This document shows positions 41,431 to 53,035 of a stretch of DNA of 64,000 nucleotides, in pieces; position 1 is the first letter of the stretch, and each line of letters starts with the position of its first letter. The notes beneath the pieces are model-generated. The model was not told where the DNA came from, searched no databases, and worked only from the letters and a program-made list of their open reading frames with translations. The position numbers and the translations under genes are program-made. This DNA comes from Macrothele yani (Eukaryota; Arthropoda; Arachnida; Araneae; Macrothelidae). The stretch is from contig CM077011.1 in the NCBI GenBank assembly GCA_039090855.1, positions 23,189,001-23,253,000 on the forward strand. Reading direction: 5' to 3'.

Positions 41431-43204
41431 CTATTATCTGACGCAAAAAAACTTTAACACTCGCCACGTTTAAAGTAAGTCTTATTTCTATCGTATTTTT
41501 AATAGCATACTGAAGTTGTATGCTTCATTAATAGGCACCCTGTATTTTGGTATTTTTCACTTCAATATATTTTCCCATTTTAATAACGTTTCCTTAAACA
41601 CAGCGTAAAAGTAAAATATTTTCTTAGAATATTACTTGCATTTTTTTTTCTGAAATTATTTTTCAAATTGCTGTTCATAATGTAGTGCATTCATATGAAA
41701 TACTGATTAGCAAATACTTCTGTTTTCTACAATTATTATCGTTAAAAATATGAGCACTGTCTGTGAGACAAAACCTCTATTGTTGTCGCTTTTTATTTTT
41801 ATTTTATTTTTTGTTCTGTTTTTTTTTTTTTTTTTTTTTTTTCGTTTCGAGCGTATCTGTGGTTAAGGGTTAAACACAGCAGTTTTTTTTTTTTTTTGGT
41901 ACAAGTCAGTGTAAACATCCATGCCTTTAATAAATTTCATGAGAACAAGTTACTGTAGTGACTTGTTAGCTTAAACACATGACGTATTAAAAAACATAAT
42001 CAGCCGTTGGTAAACACTAGAAAAATATAGCAAAAACTTCACGAGACAAGTTTAAAGAACATGAAAAGTATTTAAAATTTTTATCTAATTTATGCAGGAA
42101 AAACGACACTTAAAAACCTATAAACAACATTTTCCATGTGGAGCCTATTTTATCTTTTCATAAATTAGAAGTAAAGGTGCACAGAACACAACGGAAATCT
42201 GATTGGGTATATTATCCTGAACTAACATGATCAGAAACTTAGATTGTTCTCTGATAATCCACTGAGCGAACTGTATTACTTCAGCAGCGACAAATTCTTC
42301 CATTTCATGTAAATCTTCATTTCTCCCATCAAGCACACTTGATTCAAAGAGAAATCATGATATGTCATATCCTTCATATTTCCTTTCAGATTTTTTTCTA
42401 ACATTTTAACTTCTCGAGAAGTGCTGCATAATTTAAAGCAGATTTACACTTAAAGTATCTCTTTCTTAATTCCGTTCTAACACCGTCGCCCTACGCTAGC
42501 GAATCTTTTGAAGTTCTTTTTTTCTAACTTCGCGTATCAAGAAAGAAAGAAGGAGAGAAAAGAAAAAAGGAGATTCCCTTTTCTCCTCCATTTTGAATTG
42601 GTCCACTTGAGGAGCTAGAAGATCAACTAATGAACACTTAGAGTAAATTACTCTTTTCACGTGGAGGCCATAAAGCCAGCATCTCCCGGTTTTAGTTCAC
42701 GATTCCCTTTAATCTTCCCTGCATTAAATCGCAATTCTTACTTTCTTCTTTCAGCAATTCACGAACAATAAAGAATGCGTTCCTGAGGGGACTTCAGAAA
42801 AAAAAAAGAGCAAGAGTAGAAAAAGTGAAAGAAACTTCGAAGATAATATTATATATAACCAGTTTTTCGAATCGTTCCGAAGATTCCAGCTGATAACGTA
42901 GAAAAACATCAAAAATAGCGAACTCTGAGAAGCGACAACGATATGTCTCCTTGATGAAGTTATCATGTCGATGAAGTATTTGGAACAGATGCAAAATCGT
43001 CCTGTAAATCATATTATTATTTGATACGTTGTAATCAAAACTCCATTGATAAATAAAAAGTTTGAAACGCGGACTGTACGTATGCGCGAAAAAACTAATT
43101 GTCTATAGCTAGCTTTGTGTACGTGTGTGTGTCTGTGCATATGCCTATCTATAAGATGTCAGATGATTCTCTACCGTCGTAATGCTGTAGCTTCACCGAA
43201 GACC
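41431..43204. other. AT-rich spacer with homopolymers
   Basis: T-homopolymers at about 41818-41842 and 41884-41898. No coding or repeat family recognised. Confidence 0.5.
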
Positions 43205-43470
43205 CAAAATGTTGTGATCACCTACCTATAATATGATGTCAATCCTCCACGTGCAGGGCAAAACAGCTCTTACCTGGTGAGCCGTGGATGCTACAATATT
43301 TCTAGAGGTGTGTTGGGTGTCTGGTATCAACACGTTACCAGCTCATGCTTTGACTCTTGAAAGTAATGTAGAGTTGAGCAGCCGCAGATCAGACTTTCTG
43401 TTCCAACACAAACCGCAGATGCTCGATTGGATTGATGTCTGGGGAATTTGGTAGCCTGGCCAATAACTTA
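43205..43470 (-). mobile_element. Probable Tc1-like 3' fragment
   Basis: The minus strand near 43430-43450 encodes a DINPIEHL-like segment (from GACATCAATCCAATCGAGCA), and near 43250-43290 an RAVL-type C-terminal segment, as in Tc1 transposase ends. No terminus is identified. This is a weak call. Confidence 0.4.
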
Positions 43471-43477
43471 AAGTATC

Positions 43478-43544
43478 ACTCTGTGAAAACACAAATTTGT
43501 CTATGGTGAGGATCGGGGATCGATCTTTCCTGAGTAAGTTTCTA
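43478..43544 (-). repeat. tRNA-like repeat SINE-B, 3' half (split)
   Basis: The minus strand contains AAGATCGATCCCCGATCC (box B-like) and ends in the family 3' motif TTGTGTTTTCACAG. The 5' half with box A lies at 44931-45025, on the other side of the Tc1-like element. Confidence 0.75.
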
Positions 43545-44930
43545 TACTGTGCAAATTAATTGGGACAAAGTAAAAAATCACTCTTTTTTCCAAAACTATG
43601 CCTTTATATCATTCTATGCCTTGATATACACTGATAAATAAATACCTGTATTAGTATGAAATATGTCCTCCTTTAGCAGAAATGACCTCTTGAATTCGTT
43701 TTGGCATTGACTCCACTAATTGAGTGCACATATTTTTGAATTCATAATCGTGGAACCACACTTTTATAGCATTCGTTACTATGCGTTCTTTGGTTGTGTA
43801 CAGTCCTTTTTACCTAAACGTCTCTTCAAAATATTCCAAAAGTTTTCTATGGGATTTAAGTCTGGTGAATTTCCAGGCCAATCAGGCAAATGAATTTGAT
43901 TTTCAAACATGAAATTATTAACCAATTTCGAATTGTGACATGAGGCCAAGTCATGTTGAAATGTCCCGTCAAACGTTTGCAAGAATGGAACAATCCTATT
44001 TTGTAATATTTCTACGTACTTAGCTAAATTCATCATACCTTGTACAGGAACTAAGCTTCCAGTGCCATTTGATGCGAAACCCCCCCCCCCCCCCAAAAAA
44101 ACATCTGTTTCAGAGGGTGTTTTACAGTTTGTTTGACATGCTCAGGTCTTAAGGGTAACGATATTTGTTTGGTAACCCTGCACAAATAAATGAGTTTCAT
44201 CACTGAAAATTACCTTTTTCCAGTCTTCAGCAGTCCATGATTTATATTGTTTGGCCCATGCTAAACGTTTTGTCTTCATTTTCGCATTCAAATATTGTTT
44301 TTTCGTTGGTCTTCTTGCCTTCCGGCCAACTTCCAGAAGCCTACGATTTACAGATGAATCCCGAACACCACAACCACTAGCGAATAAATCTCTATGAAGG
44401 TCGGTGCTTGTTTTTTTTTTTTTTTTTTTTTTTTTTGGATTCATTTTACTATTTCTGATTAGATATTCATCGGTTCGTGGAGTTGTTTTTCGTTTTCTTC
44501 CACATTTACACTCCTTTTTGGAGACGATGATCCAGATGCATTGTATCGCGTAAGCAGTCTTGATACACTTAATTTGCCTACACCAACTGCAGAAGAGATA
44601 TCTCTCACTGTCTTGAGAAGTGTGATCCTTCAGAGCAATTATCTTTGCACGCTTCCTTGAGGAAATATCAATTTATCAATACACGAAAGCAACACGTACT
44701 CACAGAGAGCAAAAACTAACATTCACCTGTCACACACGAAAGCTCACAACTGAAGCTGAAATGCCTATTTCCTGTTTAAAACCGGTCAAACCACATTCTT
44801 ACTATCAAGGTCTAACAGTCACACCACCTCACAGCTGATAAAACCGGTTTACGTGGGTTTCCGACATCAACTGACGATCACATTACAATTCTGAGAATAA
44901 AATAGCTTGTCCCAATTAATTTGAACGGTA
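43545..44930 (-). mobile_element. Tc1-like element inserted inside SINE-B
   Basis: Termini TACTGTGCAAATTAATTGGG on the left and the complement TACCGTTCAAATTAATTGGG on the right, with TA at 43543-43544 and 44931-44932. Length is 1,386 bp. The family is otherwise absent from the window. Confidence 0.93.
43651..44680 (-). pseudogene. Tc1-like transposase, broken at homopolymers
   Basis: N-terminal helix-turn-helix remnant VGVGKLSVSRLLTRYNASGS near 44530-44590; an A/K homopolymer stretch near 44410-44435; then WKKVIFSDETHLFVQGYQTN with the first Asp (44142-44444). A poly-C/G tract at 44081-44094 precedes GTFQHDLASCHNSKLV (second Asp position) and NSPDLNPIENFWNILKRRLG (Glu). The C-terminus LVESMPKRIQEVISAKGG is in another frame, ending at 43651. 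Two homopolymers account for much of the damage. Confidence 0.9.
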
Positions 44931-45025
44931 TAGTACTCTTCCAACTAAGCTACACGGACAGAATGTATCGCTGCAGATTTGTCCTCTTTACACGTGCTTT
45001 CCCTCTGTTGTACGTCACACCTCAT
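44931..45025 (-). repeat. tRNA-like repeat SINE-B, 5' half (split)
   Basis: The minus strand starts near GTGTGACGTA and carries GTGTAGCTTAGTTGGAAGAG (box A). It then meets the Tc1-like element at TA. Confidence 0.75.
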
Positions 45026-45035
45026 GTCTTCGCGA

Positions 45036-45207
45036 ACCATTCTCTAATAATCCAAGTAGTGTAGCACGGTGAGTCAGCGATCTGGCCCAGATGGGCCAAC
45101 ACCTAACAGTTGGCTCACCGTGAAACGTAAGTTTACTGCGGAACAGAAGTTTACTGCTCTTACCGCTACTCAGATTTTTTTCAATTGATATTTCTTTAAT
45201 TTAGAAT
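45036..45207. other. Short spacer
   Basis: Nothing recognised. Confidence 0.4.
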
Positions 45208-45234
45208 TACACTGAAGTGCCATAAGTCACGGGA

Positions 45235-46470
45235 TACGTACCAAGTATCGTGTAGGACCTTCTCTATCCAGGCGAAGTGCAGCAACTCGACGTGGCATCG
45301 ATTCCACAAGTGGTCCGAAGTCTTCTAGGGAGATGTTGAGCCATGCCGTCTGAAGAGCCCTCCAGAGTTCAGTGACATTTGTAGGTGCAGGATATTGGGT
45401 ACAAATGGGCCTTTCCACGACGTCCCATAAGGTTCATGTCTGGCGAACGTGGTCACGACACCATCCGTCGAAACTCTTCATAATGCTCCTCGAGCCAATT
45501 TTGAACAACTTGAGCCCGATGACATGGTGCATTTTCCGTCTGGAAAATCTCATGGTTGTAGTGGTACCTGAAGTTCAGCAGAGCAACAAAGCGATTACCG
45601 ATTAACGACGTGTTTACGAGCAACAGAGGGTGCAAACCGTGGGACGTAAAGACACCCCACGCATGTATGGAAACACCACCAGCTTTTTTTAATTTTGTTT
45701 ATTTATTGGAGGTTTAACGACCACCGTGAGCGACTCAGTGGGATACAAGTAGTCGCCCGTCCCTAATTTAGGGCCACTGGTTCCAGGGAAGGAAGAGAGC
45801 CAGCGCCGTAAGACAAACACAACATGCATGCCTCACCGGGAGTCGAACACGGACCTATCTCGGACGAATTATCAGAAGCCATTGCTTAGACCACTGTGCC
45901 ATCCGGGGCGGCAGCACCAGCTGGCACAGTGCCTTGTTGATAGCTTGGTTCCATAGTCTCATGGGGTCGGAGCTACACCCGAACCCTACCATCAGCTCGT
46001 AACCATTGGTAGCATAACTCATCGGAATACCCCACATGCTGGCAGTCTTTCAGAGTCCAAATACCATGTTCAAGATCCAGATGAGGCTTGTACCCGATGT
46101 GGTGGTGTTAACAAGGGCACTCTGGTGGGTCTTTTGCTGCCATACCCCATGGACACTAAATTACGCTGCACTGACCTGTTGGATATGTCTCTGATACCTC
46201 CTGCATTGCATGTGGATTATATTTGAGCCAGTGTCGCTTGTCAGCATGGACAATCCCGGTTAGACGTCGTTGGTCACGGTCATTCAGCGTCCGTATTCGG
46301 CCATTGCGGTGTCCACGGTGAGTAGTAATGCCTTCCATGAGGTATTCTCGGTACACACTTGCCAGCGTGATCGAGGGATGTTAAATGTTCGCGCAACTTC
46401 TGCAATTGAATCTCCCATCCGTCTGGCTCACACTTCCATCCCTTCAACTCGGATAATTCACGTCGACTTA
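45235..46470 (-). pseudogene. Tc1-like transposase, interrupted by SINE-A and frameshifts
   Basis: The minus strand includes NDRDQRRLTGIVHADKRHWL (46156-46356), HEIFQTENAPCHRAQVVQNW (45453-45635; the usual second Asp of the QxDNA motif is Glu here), and LVESMPRRVAALRLDREGPT (45227-45418). SINE-A sits between the first and second catalytic motifs. Not functional. Confidence 0.87.
45685..45914 (-). repeat. SINE-A inserted in a Tc1-like element, TSD CACCAGCT
   Basis: CACCAGCT at 45677-45684 is repeated at 45915-45922. Full-length copy with box B altered (GGGAGTCGAACACGG in plus orientation) and the head ending GGGGCGGCAG. Confidence 0.9.
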
Positions 46471-46719
46471 GCGTAATCTTACTGGCGGTTGTTCAATGTG
46501 ACTCACTAGATTACCCCTCGCAAATGATAAATATCGTGGTGTGTGTCGAAGCCTGTATACGACGGCAGCCTCAGTTAAAAATTTGCATACTGCTATAACA
46601 TGGCTTTTGGCACTTCAGAGTATTTTGATATTTTAACGAAGAACTGCATACCACCATACAACATCTGCGTATTAATTTCCGAGATTAATTTGGGGAATAT
46701 CTTCCATTCGAGAATTAAT

Positions 46720-47995
46720 TCAAAAACGGATATGTTATACATATAAAAAGTGCTGCAATTAAGTAATGAGAATGTATGTTGGCTTCTGTGCCCTGCATTT
46801 TTTCTCTGAAGATATGGCGGCGCTAGTTACGTCTCGCTGAGCCACTCTTCTTCTCGTTAGATATTCTTTAGTTCAGCCACTTGTAGTTGACGATAACTGG
46901 AAGTTGTGTTTGTTTAGTACGTGTTAAACACTGATGATGAAAAGTTGTATTTTTGGCATTTGATGCTATTCCTCTATAAAAACAAACAGAGAGAAAAGGC
47001 TACATAGACGTGTAAAAACATTTGTGAAGTGTATGAGGAGAATTCTATTGGTGAATCAACGGTTTGGAGGTGGTTTGCGAAGTTCAAATCCGGCGATTTA
47101 CGTTTAGACGACGGGGATCGATGTGGAAGACCTTTAGCTGTGGACGACGATCTCATAAAGGTAGAAATTGAGTGTGACCTAAATATAACGACTTGGGAGT
47201 TACCAGAGACTGTGAAAATGCCGAAAAGCACTGTTCATGAACTTTTAGTGAAGCTAGGATACACTTCTCGTTATGCTGTTTGGCCCCACACAAGCTGTCA
47301 GAGAGAAACTGCATGGACCGGTATTCCATATGAGATATTGTCCTAAAATGCAACAACAGGGACACATTTTTTAAACGATTAGCGACAGGATATGAAAAAT
47401 TGATACTCTACGACAATGTATTGCGGAAGAGATCTTGGAGTCACGCTGTCGAACCCCGTAAAGAGACACCGAAGCCGAATATTCATGGACGCTAGCTTAT
47501 GATTTCTATTTGCTGGGATTGCAAAGGCATTATATACTATGAGCTCCTCCAACACAAACAGACGATCAATTCTGATGTGTACTGCATCCAGTTGGTACAA
47601 CTAAACCAAAATCTGCAATACAAAAGGCCAGAACTTGTGAACAAACAGGGTGTTCTGTTTCAGCAAGACAACGCGTGGCTCTTCGTATCTTTGGTCACCC
47701 GCAGAAAGTTGCATCCCTTGGGCTGGGATGTCTTACCCAGCCCACCTTATTCTCCGGACACTGCGCCCTCCGACTTCCATTTGTTTTGGTCTCTGCAAAA
47801 TTCTTCAAATGAAAAATTATTCGGTGATCACAACGCTGTCAGAAACACGTGGATTATTTTTTTGCCTCCAACCGTACCACGTTCTACAGGGATGGCATTC
47901 GAAAATTGCCCACAAGATGGATCTAAGTCGTGGAAAAAAATGGACAGTACTTTGAGGAATAAAGTTATGTTCTTAAACTCAATGTATTTGTTTCA
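46720..47995 (+). mobile_element. Mariner-like element, degenerate
   Basis: The start near GTGCTGCAATTAAGTAATGA resembles a mariner terminus. The 3' terminus is not recognised; coding similarity runs to about 47960, and then SINE-B begins at 48002. Confidence 0.8.
47029..47990 (+). pseudogene. Mariner transposase (DD34D), broken
   Basis: The first part (47029-47346) reads GESTVWRWFAKFKSGDLRLD and GRPLAVDDDLIKVEIE, the N-terminal DNA-binding region of mariner transposases. A frameshifted segment follows. Then, at 47499-48005, WDCKGIIYYELLQHKQTINS, GVLFQQDNAWLF (second Asp) and PPYSPDTAPSDFHLFWSL, with the third Asp (YSPDxAPSDxHLF signature of mariner rather than Tc1). Inactivated by frameshifts and stops. 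Confidence 0.9.
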
Positions 47996-48001
47996 TTTCA
48001 C

Positions 48002-48160
48002 ATGAAAACACAAGTTTCTTTATGCCGGGCATTGAAACCGGGTCCCCCCCCCCCCCATCCCGGACTAAGTCGCTCTCCCAACTGAGCTACGCGAACATGT
48101 GCTCTCATTGCTATCTGCCTTTCTCTTATGTGTGTCCTGCGGCGCAGGCACGTCACATCT
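48002..48160 (-). repeat. tRNA-like repeat SINE-B
   Basis: The minus strand reads GCGTAGCTCAGTTGGGAGAG (box A region), then GGTTTCAATGCCCGG (box B), interrupted by a G-homopolymer (48045-48056), and the 3' end CTTGTGTTTTCA. Upstream is a conserved leader GGCAGATAGCAATGAGAGCA shared with 48432-48580. Confidence 0.8.
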
Positions 48161-48431
48161 CCCCCACCCCCAAAAAAAACAATAAACGAGGGCCGGGGGC
48201 ATGGCCTACGGTTCAGCCGGGACCATGTGACGCTGTAGGCAGTCATCCCATGAAGAACGTACATTTGAGAAATCCCAGACAATTTGGTGTGTGGAACGGA
48301 ACATCCCACACCTTTATTTTCGAAGCACTGAAGAAGGGATTCTCGTTTTTCCTGTCTCGCCGTGTGGAAAGATCATCAGATCATTGCGAGAAACTTAACA
48401 GCCGTGTCATCCGGGAAGTTTGGGCGCCAAT

Positions 48432-48580
48432 GTGAAAACACCATTTTATCCACGCCGAACATGGATACCGGTTACCCTCACTCCGGAGTACGTTGCTCTC
48501 CCAACTGAGCTGCGCAGACACATGCTCTCATTGCTATCTGCCTTTATCTCGTGTGCGTCCTGCGGCACCGGCACGTCACA
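48432..48580 (-). repeat. tRNA-like repeat SINE-B
   Basis: The minus strand has leader GGCAGATAGCAATGAGAGCA, box A TGCGCAGCTCAGTTGGGAGA, box B-like GGTATCCATGTTC and a 3' end GGTGTTTTCAC. Same family and orientation as 48002-48160. Confidence 0.8.
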
Positions 48581-48589
48581 AAATGCCCA

Positions 48590-49386
48590 GCGCTTTCCGG
48601 ACAACCCAATGCGTTTTTATTATTTCCCATCAACGTTTCCTTTTCCCGAAAAATCACCTCCTTTCACGAGCACGCATTTCAACATTTTATTCTTGTAAAT
48701 ACCTGATAAACATTTCAATGTGGAAAAATCATGATTCGATAAGTAATTGATTCAGCACTGCTGCAACTGCAGTTCATTGCACCATTATCCCAATTCTTGA
48801 ACCAAAACGCAATTTAAATTACACACCGAATTTAGTGCGCGGCGTTTATTCTTAGATGGCATTGTCAAGATTGGAGGTTGTTTAATGAAATAAAAGTGAT
48901 CCCTTGGAACCTAAGCGATTCTGCGGTACGCAGGACAGGTTGTGATCGATGAAGAAGTAAGGTCTCAAAAGGCTGAATATGATCCACCTAAAGCATCCAT
49001 CATTTACAATTCATCCATCTTACTCTATCCACTGCTTCTGATTTGATGGATACATATGATGATGCGTAATCACCCTAATTTTAATTCAAAACTAAAAACG
49101 TTAATGCGCTGCGGTTCCTCAGTATACGCACAAACACATAGTTTTTATTCGTCTTAAAACTTTCAATCATTATTTTCGCAGTTTATGCACTTTTGCGTGT
49201 GCTGAGAGGGAGGAAATGCTCAATTCCTTCGGCTAGGATCATATTACAGTAATTTTTTTTTATAAACGTTTACTTGCCGGGTAACTCATCTGCAATTTCC
49301 GAAGAATGAGCAATTATTTTGAAGAAATACTTTTTTCTCTTCGCAAAGAATAATTCTGCCTCTTTTGAAAGCAATTCTACGTTTCA
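48590..49386. other. Spacer, no recognised feature
   Basis: Nothing recognised. Confidence 0.45.
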
Positions 49387-49399
49387 AGAAAGGGGCTGA

Positions 49400-49622
49400 T
49401 TTTTTGATTGATTGATTGGAGGTTTAACGACCACCGTGAGCAACTCAATGGGCTATAAGCAGTCGCCCGTCCCTAATTTAGGGTCACTGGTTCCAGGGAA
49501 GGGAGAGAGCCAGTGCCGTAAGACAAACACAACATCCATGCCTGACCGGGATTCGAACCCGGACCCCTTACGGACAAATGATCAGAGACCAGCGCCTTAG
49601 ACCACTGCGCCACCGGGGCGGC
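49400..49622 (-). repeat. SINE-A, full length with 13-bp TSD
   Basis: AGAAAGGGGCTGA at 49387-49399 is repeated at 49623-49635. Box B complement GGATTCGAACCC and box A complement CCACTGCGCCACC are intact. The tail is TTTTTTGATTGATTGATTGG, that is, a CAAT-rich rather than pure A tail on the element strand. Confidence 0.95.
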
Positions 49623-49776
49623 AGAAAGGGGCTGAACCTTTACTAAACTCGCTCAAGCGTTTCGTAGACCCCAAACAGGAACATGTATTTTATAGCGCTG
49701 AACAGTCAGAAATATATTTTGTTCTTTATATCCAGAGCTTGAAACATTGTATGCTAGTTCACCAGTTAGGAAAATA

Positions 49777-50964
49777 CACTTTCTACCAACAAGTAATTGG
49801 ACACCCCTGCAATCGACGATATCTGCGGTCCTAATACACGTCACGGCCGCCGCCGTTAAATGTCGTGCGGGAAACAACAACGCAACGAGTCACATGCAAG
49901 ATGCCACGCAGTTCGGAGCTCTCTGATTTCGAGAAAGATGTAATCGTCGGGTATCACAGAAATGGCCGATCCATACACGACATATCCATTGTGTTGAAGT
50001 ACCCAAAATCGACAGTGGCCTACGTGATTGTCAAGTGGAAGATGAGAGGTGACGTCGGAATGTGCCCCGACCCGGCAGACCCACAAAACTGGGAGTTAGA
50101 GACCGACGGGTGCTGTCCAGAGAAATTCGGAAGAACCGCTCCAAATCGATGGGCCACATCCCGAGGAGTTTCAACAGATATCCGGGAGTGTTCTTTCGAT
50201 GAATACCATCCGCAAAGAGGCCCATCTGCTCGGTTACCATGGACGTGCTGCCATCCACAAGCCTTTGATCACCAAGTCCAATATCGTTGCTTGGCTAACG
50301 TGGTGCAAAGAACGTCGCCAGTGGACCGTTGAACAGTGGAAACAGGTTCTCTGGAGCGACGAATCAAGGTTCACCCTCTACCGTTCGGATGGCTGGTTCA
50401 GGGTTTGGCGTCTGCCTGGAGAACGCCTCCTCCCGGCGGCGGTGGAATTATGCTATGGGGTGTTTCTCCTGGTATGGCACAGGACCCTTGGTCACAATTC
50501 CTGGTAGACTCAACGCCGAGACCTACTGCACCATTTTGGATGACTATGCGCTTTTTACGTTGTGGCAGTTTTACGGGGTGGACCCATGTTACTTTCAGGA
50601 TGACAATGCCACTTGTGATGTTGCGAGGTCCACCATGGCTTGGTACGGTGACAATGGGGTTAATAGAATGGACTGGCCAACGCATAGCCCGGACCTTAAC
50701 CCTATCGAGCACTTCTGGGACGAGTTGAAGCGTCGACTTAAGGGGTGCTCCCACCTTCCGAAATCGGTGAAGGAACTGACTTGTCTTCTCCAAGCCGAGT
50801 GGAAGAAAATACCGCTAGCCGTCGTACAACGCCTGGTTGAGAGTATACCCCGGAGGGTCGCAGCTGCAATCGGCGCTCGTCGAGGCTCCACCAACTATTG
50901 AAGGTGAATAAACTTCATTTTCCTTTGCTATCACAGGTGTCCAGTTACTTGTTAATAGATAGTG
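49777..50964 (+). mobile_element. Tc1-like element, least damaged in the window
   Basis: Termini CACTTTCTACCAACAAGTAA on the left and the complement CACTATCTATTAACAAGTAA on the right, both continuing into (T/C)TGGACACC, with TA at 49775-49776 and 50965-50966. Length is 1,188 bp. Confidence 0.94.
49901..50901 (+). pseudogene. Tc1-like transposase with few breaks
   Basis: The start ATG at 49901 gives MPRSSELSDFEKDVIVGYHR, then SIHDISIVLKYPKSTVAYVI (helix-turn-helix). A frameshift near 50060 leads to MNTIRKEAHLLGYHGRAAIH and WKQVLWSDESRFTLYRSDGW (first Asp, 50199-50450). A second shift near 50440 leads to the last frame with DPCYFQDDNATCDVARSTMA (second Asp) and SPDLNPIEHFWDELKRRLKG (Glu), ending VAAAIGARRGSTNY with TGA at 50899-50901. 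The DD34E triad and both DNA-binding parts remain. Only about two frame changes are evident. Confidence 0.92.
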
Positions 50965-50966
50965 TA

Positions 50967-52060
50967 TCTCACTTGCCAGCTGAAAATCAACGTCCTCACA
51001 GGGCTGTCGATTTCGTTTCGTGTTTTAAAGCTTGATTTGTTAAAACTTTATGCGCACATTCGAATGAAATTTGATCGCTAACCTAATTTAAACGATTGAC
51101 CATACTATAAATAACCAAACTCAGTTATCTCCTTTTAGAGTACATGATGCAAGAATTCTTCAATGGTTATAACTATCCTAACAGCTCCGCGCAAACATGG
51201 ATTCTCGTGTTTGCCCTTTGATCTACGTCTGCAATTGGCTAAGCGGTAGCTCGCGAAGTGCATGTGACTCTTACATTGCCTATCTTTTCACACAGCTTTA
51301 GGGAAAATCATTCTAACAAGCTTGAAGCTTCTTGTCTTGTTTTCCTTGTTAAGTGCACGGTGCCCGGATGTTTTAACTCACGGCATTATTCCCTGTCCAA
51401 TTTCTTCCGTGGTTACCCATGCTGGCGCATCCCTTCTGTGAATTAAAATAAGATTTATTAAGAAACTAATAGTTCTACATTTTTAATAATAGGCATAATA
51501 ACCATATAAATAATTGCCGATTGAATTTAAAGTCCTCTACTGAATTGTTTTACTTGTCAGTTAAAACTTTTCGCTCTTCATGGAAGAGCAGACAACCGCA
51601 TTTTTCAAGCCCTGTTTGTATCTAATCTTTTTAAGTAACTACAAAATATATCGTGCGGGTGCTGGATTCAGCCCTTATCTTCTGATTGTGCAAATTAAAA
51701 AATAATAGATCAATAAAATACAGATCAGTATTATGTAGCAGATCAATAATGTCATTGCAAGCATGCCTCGTAGGTGTCAAGACGTTCTTCGACGCAGAGC
51801 GTGGCATTGCCGAATACTGAAATCCAAAGATACGGACGTTCTCCGAATTTACCGTATTTGTCTATATTGCCGTTCTACTTTGTTGAGTGCAGATATTGCA
51901 CAATAAATTGTTATTGTAAATTCACCCTTTATCGTTTGCGTCACGTAGCCTCACTGATGTTATTTCAATGCGTGTCACTTTGTGAATAGTGTATTTGTAA
52001 AACATTAGGCATTATTTTACAAAACCGTAGACAACATTATAACAGAACTCAGAACAAGGT
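50967..52060. other. Spacer, no recognised feature
   Basis: AT-rich, no recognisable element. Confidence 0.5.
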
Positions 52061-52152
52061 TCCAAGAAATCGATGAACTTTCGTTTTCCTTAAGATACAT
52101 CAGTATTTCGTGAACTTCCTGAAAACTTTTCATCAGGTTACTTGTTGAGTTT

Positions 52153-53035
52153 TGGGAATAAAAGAGGAGCAAGCCATCGTTTGCACGATATATGAAGACA
52201 AACGGTCAGAGATGGATAATTTAAAAACATTTATTTACAATTAAAATAAATGAAATAAAATGATCACATGAGAATTTTCGACAACCACTTTGTCGTCGTC
52301 ATCAGATGCTTGACAGAGAGTGGAACGGAGACTGGCATTAAATAGAGTAAATGCGTAACATGTGACCAGAACAATTGCATAGAGTGATTTACATAAAAAG
52401 TCATGTATTTATAATATCCAGAACTGGATTTTGTCCATGAGGAATCAGTGATCTCCAAGATTGTGATACATAACTAGGCAAATTATCACTACAGCAAAAG
52501 GTAGTGTTAGCTACAATATGTAAGCTTTCGCACAAACGCAAGGAATTATTATTAGATGTTCTTTGCAGAATAGATGCTTCCTTTCATTGTGGATAATGCT
52601 GTCTTTCCTGAACACAACGGGCTAAAGCCGTAGTTAACTTACCATTTTTTAGAACATATTTGTGTTCACTTATTCTAGTCTTTAATGTCCTCCTGGTTGA
52701 TCCGATATATAATTTCTTGGTTTGCGATGGGTCATGGGGAAATGGAGGAATGGAATAAATCCCATGCATGTTTTCCACACTCATTTTGTCACGATCACTC
52801 CTGATCAGATGTAAGTGATTAAAAGTATTTAAGCCAAAATCAATGTCATGATGTCTGCACAGGTTCCTTAACACCGTAGTTAAACTTGGGTGGTAGTCGA
52901 ATGAACCTACGTACCTCCTTCGAGAGGAATCATGAATTAAGAAGCATTTCCTTGAGAACAAGTTTTTATTGTTGAGTCTGTCTACAGTAGCATTACTGAA
53001 ACCAAACGAGGAGGTTGAGTTAGGAGGTAAAGTTC
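52153..53035 (-). mobile_element. Penelope-like retroelement, 5' truncated
   Basis: 883 bp bounded by ACTTGTTGAGTTT (52140-52152) and ACTTGTTAAGTTT (53036-53048), a 13-bp duplication with one mismatch. The 3' end on the minus strand is rich in AATAAA-like sequence (52200-52260). Penelope-like elements combine an RT with a GIY-YIG endonuclease; only the C-terminal part is here. Confidence 0.85.
52584..52961 (-). pseudogene. Penelope-like element C-terminus with GIY-YIG endonuclease
   Basis: The frame is actually open further upstream, to about 53030 (GFSNATVDRLNNKNLFSRK). In residues counted from 52961: a linker (1-60), then MHGIYSIPP with GIY (67-69), KLYIGSTRRTLKTRISEHKY with YIG (85-87), the conserved Arg (90-91) and Glu-His (99-100). 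It stops at residue 125, before the region where the remaining catalytic residues of the fold would lie, so the nuclease domain is incomplete. The domain normally cleaves target DNA for insertion (family knowledge). Confidence 0.88.

Larger units (their letters stand above)
45210..46620 (-). mobile_element. Tc1-like element carrying a SINE-A
   Basis: Termini CACTGAAGTGCCATAAGTCA on the left and the complement CTCTGAAGTGCCAAAAGCCA on the right, with TA at 45208-45209 and 46621-46622. Without the SINE the element is about 1.17 kb. Termini resemble those of 24484-25703 for the first 13 bases only. Confidence 0.92.

Noticed and set aside
48022..48435. 137-codon plus-strand frame
   Set aside because: Runs antisense through SINE-B and a C-homopolymer. 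No domain.
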